DNA of 32,390 bases from Hellea sp964576765 (GTDB lineage: Bacteria; Pseudomonadota; Alphaproteobacteria; Caulobacterales; Maricaulaceae): contig CAZNWH010000012.1 in the NCBI GenBank assembly GCA_964576765.1, forward strand, positions 1 through 32,390, in the 5' to 3' direction. The notes under the pieces are model-generated. The model worked only from the letters and a program-made list of their open reading frames with translations. It was not told the DNA's origin and searched no databases. Below are positions 16,647 through 23,714 of this stretch, piece after piece. A program made the position numbers and the translations under genes. Each line of letters starts with the position of its first letter. Positions within the stretch are counted from its first letter, which is position 1.

Positions 16647-17372
16647 TTAAAAAGCTTGAGCTTTGCAGGCGAAGGTCGAGATAGCGGATTCGAGGCTATC
16701 ATTGGCCTTATCGTTGATTTGATCAGGAGAGTATATGTCTATGCTGAGATTTCGCACATCATTTTGAGCCGCAAGAAAATTATTGCCTTCACCGACTAAC
16801 CGAACACCAATAGGACGTTGGTCCTCACAGGATATAAAGCGGTTTTGAAAGAAAGTCCCTTGTTCTGTATTTTGCCGTGTTGTGATTAAGGCATTGCCAG
16901 TTTCAGATGTTTTGAGGCGGACGCCAAAAACGCGCGTCTTGCGATTTTCTGGATCTTTAATCCGCACCGCGATAATATCGGATGAGCGCGTGGGCGTATT
17001 ACGATTATAACTGGCCCATGACAGACGGGAGTTAGAAAGAAAATCTGAATTGACCCATTGTTCTTTAGCGCTGTCTTTTGTGACGCGAACCCAGTTCTCG
17101 TATTGGGAATAGGCCATAACTTTTTGGCCATAATCAAGGCTTCCGACGATTTTTCCTGCTACAGGGTTATCGCGCAGTCGTAAGGCTGTGGCATCAACCC
17201 AATAAGGTATAGGTTGTATCTCTCTTTTGATGCGTTTTTGGCTGACAACTTGATCGATAGCTTTTTCAGCTAATATGGGTAAGTCGCTGCTAATTTGAGC
17301 ATTCGCATTATAAAATGCGCTGGATGCGCTGAATAGTGTCACTAGAATGAGCGTGAATTTTGGGTTAGACAT
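16647..17372 (-). CDS. Exported SH3-domain protein
   Basis: A 241-residue protein with an N-terminal signal peptide (hydrophobic LILVTLFSASSAF, likely cut after AQ- or ANA-like residues near 25). A bacterial SH3-like domain spans about residues 57-112, seen in VDATALRLRDNPVAGKIVGS, YGQKVMAYSQYENWVRV and EQWVNSDFLS. Such domains usually bind peptidoglycan or a periplasmic protein. The C-terminal half contains VRIKDPENRKTRVFGVRLK and two cysteines (in FISCEDQRP and STFACKA) that may form a disulfide; I recognise no family for it. AGAGGAT precedes the start. The gene is divergent from the RTX-like substrate gene and sits directly after the secretion operon, so an envelope role linked to secretion or surface assembly is plausible but inferred. 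Confidence 0.82.
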   Translation of the reverse strand: MSNPKFTLILVTLFSASSAFYNANAQISSDLPILAEKAIDQVVSQKRIKREIQPIPYWVDATALRLRDNPVAGKIVGSLDYGQKVMAYSQYENWVRVTKDSAKEQWVNSDFLSNSRLSWASYNRNTPTRSSDIIAVRIKDPENRKTRVFGVRLKTSETGNALITTRQNTEQGTFFQNRFISCEDQRPIGVRLVGEGNNFLAAQNDVRNLSIDIYSPDQINDKANDSLESAISTFACKAQAF

Positions 17373-17404
17373 AGATTTATCCTCTATAAACGACCTAAAT
17401 TTTG

Positions 17405-17419
17405 CAAATTGACAATTTG
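17405..17419. promoter_or_regulatory. Perfect dyad CAAATTG-A-CAATTTG
   Basis: A 15-bp odd palindrome with 7-bp arms and a 1-base centre, 33 bases upstream of the minus-strand SH3 gene start. Size and position suit a repressor or activator site. The cognate protein is unknown. Confidence 0.4.
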
Positions 17420-17462
17420 ATTGATCATTAAGGTCTAATAAAGTTTAAATATTTATATTTTT

Positions 17463-17478
17463 TTAACTACAACTTAAC
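17463..17478. promoter_or_regulatory. CtrA-type binding box (TTAA-N7-TTAAC)
   Basis: TTAACTACAACTTAAC matches the full CtrA consensus TTAA-N7-TTAA, including the common trailing C. CtrA is the cell-cycle response regulator of many alphaproteobacteria. The box lies in the divergent region between the SH3 gene and the RTX-like gene, 48 bases upstream of the sigma-54 element. Identity of the bound regulator is inferred from motif and lineage. Confidence 0.6.
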
Positions 17479-17525
17479 GCCAATTAAGAGAATTGACCTA
17501 AAAAGGAACAGTTTGCAGCGTAAAG

Positions 17526-17541
17526 TGGCATAAAAATTGCT
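17526..17541 (+). promoter_or_regulatory. Sigma-54 (RpoN) promoter, -24/-12 elements
   Basis: TGGCATAAAAATTGCT has GG (17527-17528) and GC (17539-17540) separated by exactly ten bases and matches TGGCA-N6-TTGCW. The predicted transcription start is about 17552. A strong ribosome-binding site AGGAGG is at 17566-17571 and the GTG start at 17579, giving a short leader of ~27 nt. Expression would therefore need an enhancer-binding activator. Confidence 0.6.
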
Positions 17542-17578
17542 CATCCTTTCCTGATATTATTTGTCAGGAGGTTTTGTA

Positions 17579-18798
17579 GTGGCTGTTTTTTTGTTTAGTA
17601 ATGGCGATGATGTACATCGCGGAAGCAGGAATGAGTATAATCAGGTTGATTATGATGCGCATTTATCTGAATTTGCGATATTTCGAAATGATGATGGAAG
17701 TGTAACCGTATCCCACCCGACTATTGGCACGGATACGCTTATTCATATTGATGGCATTTGGTCCGATGCGGACCAATCATGGTACTCTATTGAGGACGCT
17801 ATTGCTCAGACACCTAATGCACCTATTACTGTTGACCCAGCTCCGGAAGGTATCTTTGTTGATGACAGTGGTATCTTAGTCGGTACCGATGGAAATGATA
17901 GACTTGTTGATACATCAGACTTAAATGGTCTCTATGGCGGCAAAGGTAATGATAGGCTTATTGGCGAGGCAAACGCATATAGCCAAGTTGATTATGACGG
18001 ATATGCCGANNNNNNNNNNNNNNNNNNNNNNNNNNNNNNNNNNNNNNNNNNNNNNNNNNNNNNNNNNNNNNNNNNNNNNNNNNNNNNNNNNNNNNNNNNN
18101 NNNNNNNNNATCCTGTCGATCCTGTCGATCCTGTCGATCCTGGCCCCAACACAGGTGTTGTAATTGACGGTGTTATTACTGGCTCAAATGACGTGAATGA
18201 TACGTTGGTAGGCGACGGAGGAGATAACACATTTTTCGCAGGTCGCGGAACTGACCTTATTCAAGGCGGAGCGGGTAATGATACGCTCAATGTTGATGGC
18301 GACATATTCGAATGGACATATAGTGCCAATGCTGACGGATCTATCACTATGACTCATCCGACATGGGGCGAGAACACCTTAATTGGTATTGAGCAAATAT
18401 TGTCACAGCGCTCAGGTGAAGTGTTCTCGATTGATGAGGCGATTGCTTCAACAAACGGATTGCCTCGTTTCCGTGTTGATAATGACAATGTTATCAACGG
18501 CACCAATGGCGATGACGTTATTCCTGGTGTAGATGGCTTACAGGGCTTTTATGGCGGTACAGGCGATGATGTCTTCTTGGGGACAGATGGATTTGACCAA
18601 ATCAATTATGATGGAGCTCGCGCCGAGTACACTATTACGCAAAATGGCGACGGATCAGTCACGGTTGATCACCCGATTTGGGGAACAGATACGCTTAACG
18701 ATATCGAAGGACTTGTCTTTACTGGCGTTGAACCTGGTGTTGGCGGGGCTCAAACTGCGCCGTTTGAATTTATCTCAGTAGATGATCTTTTCGCATAA
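17579..18798 (+). CDS. RTX-like repeat protein, candidate type I secretion substrate, interrupted by an assembly gap
   Basis: The start is GTG at 17579, chosen because AGGAGG lies 7 nt upstream. No signal peptide is present. RTX-style Ca-binding motifs are seen: LYGGKGNDRLIG, IQGGAGNDTLNVDG and FYGGTGDDVFLGTDG. A ~55-residue module recurs before and after the gap: (I/V)(D/N)YDG..., then DGSVTVxHPxxGTDTL, then a (D/E)xI(E/W)-like close. Copies start near 17640, 17985, 18300 and 18600. After the gap there is a (Pro-Val-Asp)n linker. The C-terminus, PFEFISVDDLFA, is short, acidic and hydrophobic like uncleaved type I signals. Left and right parts are in different frames only because the 100 Ns are a placeholder: a single gene needs a true gap length of 3n+2. 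The adjacent exporter makes it the probable cargo. Its role (surface layer, adhesin or other) cannot be told. Confidence 0.82.
18010..18109. other. 100-N assembly gap inside the RTX-like gene
   Basis: Exactly 100 Ns, a conventional placeholder of unknown real length. It begins in the middle of the second module copy and ends inside a tandem repeat, which probably caused the assembly break. Confidence 0.95.
18110..18142 (+). repeat. 9-bp tandem repeat GATCCTGTC encoding Asp-Pro-Val
   Basis: Nearly four visible units (the first missing one base at the gap edge, the last partial) with perfect identity, encoding a Pro-Val-Asp linker. Perfect nucleotide identity suggests recent expansion or slippage; the copy number is unknown because the array runs into the gap. 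Confidence 0.85.
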
Positions 18799-18820
18799 AC
18801 GCATCCAAATCTAAATTATT

Positions 18821-18855
18821 AGCCGCCTTGAACACATGTTTGAGGCGGCTTTTTT
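18821..18855 (+). terminator. Rho-independent terminator of the RTX-like gene
   Basis: Stem AGCCGCCT (18821-18828) with AGGCGGCT (18843-18850), followed by six Ts (18850-18855), 23 bases after the stop codon. Confidence 0.85.
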
Positions 18856-18886
18856 ATGCGCGAGCGCATTCCTGAGAGCATGTCGG

Positions 18887-18915
18887 TTGACCTTATCAGT
18901 GCAAAGGCTTAACGC
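18887..18915 (+). promoter_or_regulatory. Possible housekeeping promoter for lysS
   Basis: TTGACC (18887-18892) and TAACGC (18910-18915) with 17-base spacing, ending 30 bases before the lysS start. The -35 is good and the -10 is a weak match, so this is tentative. Confidence 0.4.
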
Positions 18916-18945
18916 CTGCCCATTGACTCTACTGGAAATGAACAC

Positions 18946-20544
18946 ATGTCTATCGATGATTATATGAGCGCGAAAGCTTGGCCTTTTGAACAGGCTCGGC
19001 AAATTCTCAAGCGTCTGGATATAGAAAAAAAACGCGGTATTGAGCGCGGCGATAAACCAGTGATATTTGAAACAGGTTATGGGCCATCCGGATTGCCACA
19101 TATAGGCACTTTTGGAGAGGTTGTTCGGACGACGATGGTGCGTAACGCTTTTATCGCCCTGACAGAGGGTAAAATTCCGACCAAATTGATTTGCGTTTCC
19201 GATGATATGGACGGCATGCGCAAAATTCCGCCGACAGTTCCTAATCCGGCTGAGTTAGAACCCTATCTACAACGTCCTCTTACGGATGTGCCTGATCCTT
19301 TTGGAACCCATGAAAGTTACGGTGCGCATATGAATTCTCGCTTGCGTGCTTTCTTGGATGGTTTTGGGTTTGACTATGAATTTTTATCAGCGACAGAGTT
19401 GTATCGCTCTGGTGCATATGATGAATTTTTATTGCGGGCTTTAGAAAAATTTGATGACATTATGGCGGTGATGCTCCCGACTTTAGGAGAAGAACGTCGG
19501 GCAACATACTCACCGTTTTTGCCTATTTCGCCGACATCTGGCCGTGTGCTTTATGTCCCTATGAAATCGACGGATGCGAAAGCAGGAACCATTACATTTG
19601 ATGATGAGGAGGGAAAGCAGATTACGCTGCCTGTCACGGGTGGTAAGGTAAAGCTCCAATGGAAGCCTGATTTTGGAATGCGCTGGGCTGCGTTAGGCGT
19701 CGATTTTGAAATGTTTGGCAAAGATCATCAGGATAATGCCCCTATTTATTCGAGGATTTGTAAAATTTTAGGCGGGAACCAGCCCGTGCAATATGTTTAT
19801 GAATTATTTCTCGACGAAAAGGGAGAAAAAATTTCTAAATCCAAAGGCAATGGGATTTCAGTAGAGCAGTGGTTGTCCTATGCGCCACCTGAAAGCCTCT
19901 CTCTCTTTAACTTCCAAAAGCCGCGTACGGCTAAGAAGCTTTACTTTGATGTCATTCCGAAAAATGTCGATGAGTATTTTCAGCATTTGGCGGCCTATCC
20001 GGATCAAGATGAAAAAGGAAAGTCAAATAATCCCGTCTGGCATATTCATAATGGAGAGCCGCCAACGGCCATCCCGCCGGTTAGTTTTGCGCTTTTGCTC
20101 AATCTCGTCAGCGCGGCCAATGCCTCGGATCGCGATATTCTTTGGGGCTTTATTGAGCGCTATGCGCCTGAGGCTACCCCCAAGAATAATCCAGCCTTGG
20201 ATAAATTGGCAGATTTTGCGGTGCGCTATTATCAGGATTTTGTTAAACCAAATAAATCTTATAGAGTGCCGACAAACCAAGAACGCGCAGCGCTAACAGA
20301 TTTAGCGGGACGTCTTAAGATCGTAACTGAGGCTGATAAAACTGATGGCGAGGCGCTGCAAACCTTGATCTTCTCAGTCGGTAAGGAACATGAATTTGAG
20401 AATCTGCGAAATTGGTTCAAAGCGATTTATGAGGTTTGCCTCGGTCAAAGCCAAGGTCCTCGGTTCGGCTCTTTTGTAGCTATATTCGGCCCAGATGAAA
20501 CGGCAGGATTGATTGAAAATGCCTTGGCTGGAAAACTGAGCTAG
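18946..20544 (+). CDS. lysS: Lysine--tRNA ligase, class I (archaeal type)
   Basis: Charges tRNA-Lys with lysine in the cytoplasm. The 532 residues have the class I hallmarks: the HIGH-type motif as PHIGTF (51-56), preceded by FETGYGPSGL, and the KMSKS-type motif as KISKS (295-299). DFGMRWAALGVDFEMFGKDH (243-261) is typical of class I LysRS. The length is standard, and the C-terminal alpha-helical anticodon-binding region is complete. Class I LysRS (also called LysK) is unrelated in fold to the E. coli class II enzyme; alphaproteobacteria commonly use it. The gene is monocistronic, with a terminator upstream from the RTX-like gene and its own downstream. There is no strong ribosome-binding site, only GGAA before the ATG. 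Confidence 0.96.
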   Translation: MSIDDYMSAKAWPFEQARQILKRLDIEKKRGIERGDKPVIFETGYGPSGLPHIGTFGEVVRTTMVRNAFIALTEGKIPTKLICVSDDMDGMRKIPPTVPNPAELEPYLQRPLTDVPDPFGTHESYGAHMNSRLRAFLDGFGFDYEFLSATELYRSGAYDEFLLRALEKFDDIMAVMLPTLGEERRATYSPFLPISPTSGRVLYVPMKSTDAKAGTITFDDEEGKQITLPVTGGKVKLQWKPDFGMRWAALGVDFEMFGKDHQDNAPIYSRICKILGGNQPVQYVYELFLDEKGEKISKSKGNGISVEQWLSYAPPESLSLFNFQKPRTAKKLYFDVIPKNVDEYFQHLAAYPDQDEKGKSNNPVWHIHNGEPPTAIPPVSFALLLNLVSAANASDRDILWGFIERYAPEATPKNNPALDKLADFAVRYYQDFVKPNKSYRVPTNQERAALTDLAGRLKIVTEADKTDGEALQTLIFSVGKEHEFENLRNWFKAIYEVCLGQSQGPRFGSFVAIFGPDETAGLIENALAGKLS

Positions 20545-20554
20545 ATACTCAAAA

Positions 20555-20582
20555 AAAACGCCCTTATATTAAGGGCGTTTTA
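20555..20582 (+). terminator. Rho-independent terminator after lysS
   Basis: Stem ACGCCCTTA (20558-20566) with TAAGGGCGT (20570-20578), flanked by an A-run on the left and TTTT on the right, 11 bases after the stop codon. The A and T runs make it potentially bidirectional. Confidence 0.88.
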
Positions 20583-20743
20583 GTCTGTAGTCACACAAAT
20601 GAAGGGGCGTTATTTGCATGACTGCAATTATAAGTATATTTTTGCGACCTTAATAAAACCCTAATTCTTGTCACATTAGGGGTATAAAAGAATTGTGACT
20701 GCTATTTTATTCTTATTTTTGACTAGTTCTGGTAGGGAAGGGC

Positions 20744-21508
20744 ATGTTAAAATCTGTTCTTGTCATTTTGATTTGGATTTTTAGTAGCTCAGCATGGGCA
20801 AATTCTGCCGATATACGAGAGCTAATTAATTCAGGCGAATATATTGAGGCACAAGTCCTGGGTGTGAATTTACAAACTGCTGAAGGCTATGCGTTGGCTG
20901 CCGAGAGTCTCGCTGCGCAGATATTACTGGGAGAGGTCGATAAACTTAACCGACGTTCCAAAGATGCGCGAGCCTTATCAGAAAAAGCGTTAGCCCTTAA
21001 TCCTGACCTTTATGCAGCTAAGCTTCAATATGCCTTAACGGATGGTTTTGTAACACGCACCAGCGGCGATATAACGGCGTGGCGGAAAAAATTACCGTCA
21101 AAAACCTTTGAAAAAATTCAAAGGTTTAGAACAGACTATCCAGAGGATCCCAAAGGCTTGGCCTTAGAAGGAGCTTGGCATTTAGGGGTTGTCCGTAAAG
21201 CAGGCCTAAAAAATGGCGAGAAATGGTTTGGGGCTTCCCTTTCAGAAGGGCAGCGCCTTTACACTCTTGCGCGCCAAAAAGAACCGGGAGATATTTTAAT
21301 CGAAACAAATTTTGCTATGTCTCTTCTTGTCTTGGATGCAGCCCATTATAGCTCGTTTATGAAACCTGTCTTGGCAGCTGTTTCAGAAGCGAGGCCGGTA
21401 AATGACTTGGAGCGTAAAATCCAGATACGGGCAAATGAGGTTTTGAGAAATTATAACGATAGTAAACGGGTTAAAAAGTTGGCCGCGAAATTTTTAGACG
21501 GCAAGTAA
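20744..21508 (+). CDS. Small exported TPR-like protein of unknown function
   Basis: A 254-residue protein with a clear signal peptide (MLKSVLVILIWIFSSSAWA, cleavage after AWA near residue 19). The mature part is all-helical, with TPR-like segments (ALSEKALALNPDLYAAKLQ around 88-106 and ARQKEPGDILIETNFAMSLL around 180-200). The middle carries the GLALEGAWHLGVVRKAG and WFGASLSEGQRLYTLA stretches. It is likely periplasmic. Start support is good, with AGGGAAGGG a few bases upstream. A single gene between the lysS terminator and a convergent repressor gene 14 nt away, it gets no functional hint from its neighbours. Confidence 0.82.
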   Translation: MLKSVLVILIWIFSSSAWANSADIRELINSGEYIEAQVLGVNLQTAEGYALAAESLAAQILLGEVDKLNRRSKDARALSEKALALNPDLYAAKLQYALTDGFVTRTSGDITAWRKKLPSKTFEKIQRFRTDYPEDPKGLALEGAWHLGVVRKAGLKNGEKWFGASLSEGQRLYTLARQKEPGDILIETNFAMSLLVLDAAHYSSFMKPVLAAVSEARPVNDLERKIQIRANEVLRNYNDSKRVKKLAAKFLDGK

Positions 21509-21522
21509 AAATGATCGATAAA

Positions 21523-22149
21523 TTACTGTGAGACCCAAACAATACGGGCCATCCATTGCACGTTCTTTTTAGACAAAATACGGTCATCATAATCCGGGTT
21601 AAGTGAGATAAGTTCAACCTTATGCGCTGTTTGTTTATGTAGTTCTTTCGCCATGACTTCACCGTCTATTGTCTTAACAACAACACGGTCTCCGCGGCGC
21701 ACAGTTTGATTCGGAGCAACCAGAATTTTATCACCGGCTCGCAGGACAGGCGCCATACTATCCCCGGCTATTTGTAACGCATATACATTTTCATCTTCAA
21801 CGCCCGGAACCCGCACATCATCCCAAGAGCCGCCTACGGGAAAGCCTGCATCATCAAAAAAACCATCATCGCCAGCTTGCGCCAGACCAATAACCGGTAT
21901 GGAAGGGCCATGGCCGGGCATGCCATCGGCAAAGCGGGCAAAATCTTCAAAACTCATTCCGACAACAGCCAGAACCTTGGATAGGCTTTCCGTTGAAGGC
22001 CAACGATTTTTACCGCTATTACTTATACGTTTGGATTTATTAAATGTTGTTGGATCTAGTCCGGCTTGTTTAGCCAGCCCTGACGGCGATGTTGAAAAAT
22101 ATTTTGCTAAGCGGTCAAGCGCGCCCCAGATATCCTGATGAGAGAACAT
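21523..22149 (-). CDS. LexA-like self-cleaving repressor (HTH plus S24 peptidase)
   Basis: A 208-residue transcriptional regulator. The N-terminal ~75 residues form a helix-turn-helix region (SPSGLAKQAGLDPTTFNKSK, 21-40). The C-terminal part is an S24/LexA peptidase domain with the Ala-Gly cleavage bond at 92-93 in LAQAG, nucleophile Ser131 in AGDSMAP and general-base Lys168 in EVMAKEL. These residues are all in place, so RecA-stimulated or otherwise triggered self-cleavage is expected from the family. It is not LexA itself, whose winged-helix N-terminus differs; it resembles the XRE/Cro-type S24 regulators widespread in alphaproteobacteria. No phage genes are nearby. A dyad 11 bases upstream of the start suggests autoregulation. 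No ribosome-binding site is evident. Confidence 0.88.
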   Translation of the reverse strand: MFSHQDIWGALDRLAKYFSTSPSGLAKQAGLDPTTFNKSKRISNSGKNRWPSTESLSKVLAVVGMSFEDFARFADGMPGHGPSIPVIGLAQAGDDGFFDDAGFPVGGSWDDVRVPGVEDENVYALQIAGDSMAPVLRAGDKILVAPNQTVRRGDRVVVKTIDGEVMAKELHKQTAHKVELISLNPDYDDRILSKKNVQWMARIVWVSQ

Positions 22150-22159
22150 AAAATCACAT

Positions 22160-22177
22160 GTAGGTAAATATTCCTAC
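22160..22177. promoter_or_regulatory. Operator-like near-palindrome upstream of the S24 repressor
   Basis: GTAGGTAAATATTCCTAC: 5-bp perfect outer arms around an AT-rich, nearly symmetric core, 10 bases before the repressor start codon. Size and position fit autoregulation by the repressor. It also lies beyond the amtB terminator. Confidence 0.5.
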
Positions 22178-22185
22178 TGAGTCAA

Positions 22186-22216
22186 ATAAAAACCTGCGAT
22201 TTTTAAGGCGCAGGTT
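22186..22216 (-). terminator. Rho-independent terminator after the distal amtB
   Basis: Stem ACCTGCG/CGCAGGT (22192-22198 with 22209-22215). On the minus strand it is followed by TTTTTATTT, 23 bases beyond the amtB stop. Ts on the other side make it potentially bidirectional. Confidence 0.8.
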
Positions 22217-22238
22217 TTGAAAGGTCTTTGGAGTAGAG

Positions 22239-23507
22239 TTAATTATAAGCGGATTCGCCATGAAGGCTTGTATCTAAGCCTTCAATTTCCTGCTCTTCAT
22301 TCACGCGGAGTCCCGTAGTAAACTTAAGGAAGCTTAAGATGACGAGGCTAACGATGGCTGACCATGCCACAACAGCAGCAGTACCAATGAGTTGTGTCAA
22401 GAAATCACCATCGCCTGTTCCGCCTAAAGCGGGGCTGGATAAGAAGGGTAATAATAAGATGCCAAGCATACCGCCAACACCATGAACGGCGAAGACATCC
22501 AGACTGTCGTCGATTTTCAATTTAACGCGAATTAAATTCACAGCGAGATAACAGCCAATACCGCCGGCAAGGCCAATTAAAAGGGCTCCGCCAGGACCAA
22601 GCACTCCAGCCGCGGGCGTCACAGTTGCAAGACCTGCAATCGTACCTGTGGCCGCGCCCACTAATGTTGGTTTACGTCCGCCCATTGATTCAAAGACTAT
22701 CCAAACAAGCGTCGCAACGGCTGCGGAAATGTGGGTTACAAGAAGTGCCATACCAGCGCCGCCATCAGCAGCGAGCTGGGAGCCGCCATTAAAGCCAAAC
22801 CAGCCGACCCAAAGCATAGACGCGCCAATCATAACGATGGCTGGACGATGCGGAACCGCCAGATCATTGGGGAAGCCCTTACGCTTACCGAGCATCATGA
22901 CATAAATAAGAGCAGAAATGCCAGCCGTCGCGTGAACGACAAGGCCGCCGGCAAAGTCGACAACACCATCATTAAGCTGTGACAACCAACCGCCACCCCA
23001 TATCCAATGTGTTACAGGCGCATAGACGAAGAGGAGCCAAAGGGCCGAGAAGATCAGAACAGGGAAAAATTTCACACGTTCAACAAAGGCGCCAACGATA
23101 AGCGCAGGTGTAATAACTGCAAATGTCATCTGAAAGGCCAAGAAAACTGATTCGGGGATTGTACCGCTGATAGCGTCTCGTCCAAGGTTTTTAAGGAAGA
23201 GATTATCCAACCCCCCCCACCAGCCATTGGCTCCGCCAAAGGCGATTGAATATCCGGCCACGACCCAAACGATTGAAGCAAGGGCTGCAATAGCATAGAC
23301 CTTCATTAAGACTGAAACATAATTCTTCGCGCGAACAAGCCCGCCGTAAAATAGGGCTAATCCAGGCAAAGACATAAAAAGCACCAAAGCGGTGGCGGTT
23401 AAAATCCAAGCCGTATCGCCTGAATTTATAGCGTCTTCGGCATAGGCAATGGAGGGTACGGCTAAAGCTGCCAAACTTCCTATGCCTGCTTTAATAATTT
23501 TTGTCAT
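22239..23507 (-). CDS. amtB: Ammonium transporter (Amt/MEP family), copy 1
   Basis: Inner-membrane trimeric channel for ammonium/ammonia uptake, 422 residues with about 11 membrane segments after a cleavable-looking N-terminus (AALAVPSIAYA). Family marks are GLALFYGGLVRAKN, FAGGLVVHATAG containing the first pore His with the preceding Asp, GGSQLAADGGAGMAL and the second pore His in FAVHGVGGMLG. The C-terminal tail GLDTSLHGESAYN is the usual Amt cytoplasmic tail that contacts PII proteins. No glnK/PII gene adjoins it. A terminator separates it from the second amt gene upstream, so the two need not be one operon. Confidence 0.95.
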   Translation of the reverse strand: MTKIIKAGIGSLAALAVPSIAYAEDAINSGDTAWILTATALVLFMSLPGLALFYGGLVRAKNYVSVLMKVYAIAALASIVWVVAGYSIAFGGANGWWGGLDNLFLKNLGRDAISGTIPESVFLAFQMTFAVITPALIVGAFVERVKFFPVLIFSALWLLFVYAPVTHWIWGGGWLSQLNDGVVDFAGGLVVHATAGISALIYVMMLGKRKGFPNDLAVPHRPAIVMIGASMLWVGWFGFNGGSQLAADGGAGMALLVTHISAAVATLVWIVFESMGGRKPTLVGAATGTIAGLATVTPAAGVLGPGGALLIGLAGGIGCYLAVNLIRVKLKIDDSLDVFAVHGVGGMLGILLLPFLSSPALGGTGDGDFLTQLIGTAAVVAWSAIVSLVILSFLKFTTGLRVNEEQEIEGLDTSLHGESAYN

Positions 23508-23624
23508 GATGGTCTTTCCACTCAGATTATTTTATCTCTCGCAGATAGCGCCTGATTTTAAGGCGATGGAGTCAAGCTTTGTGCTTAGTAGGTGGATTAC
23601 GCACCGCGCCCAAAAATTAAACGC

Positions 23625-23662
23625 AAAAAGCCCGACTCTGCACAGTCTATGTGCAGGCCGGG
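23625..23662 (-). terminator. Terminator between the two amtB genes
   Basis: A long imperfect hairpin, with arms 23631-23644 and 23650-23662 including a perfect CTGCACA/TGTGCAG core around a 5-nt loop. On the minus strand it is followed by CTTTTTG. A second, weaker GU-containing hairpin lies at about 23669-23692. Confidence 0.7.
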
Positions 23663-23714
23663 GGAGAAACTACGCCCCTATTTGAGGCGTGGTGGGAATT
23701 TTCTAAGGGTCAGA

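Noticed and set aside
20650..20664. Second CtrA-like box, TTAA-N7-CTAA, before the exported TPR-like gene
   Set aside because: One mismatch in the second half-site in an AT-rich region; expected often by chance.
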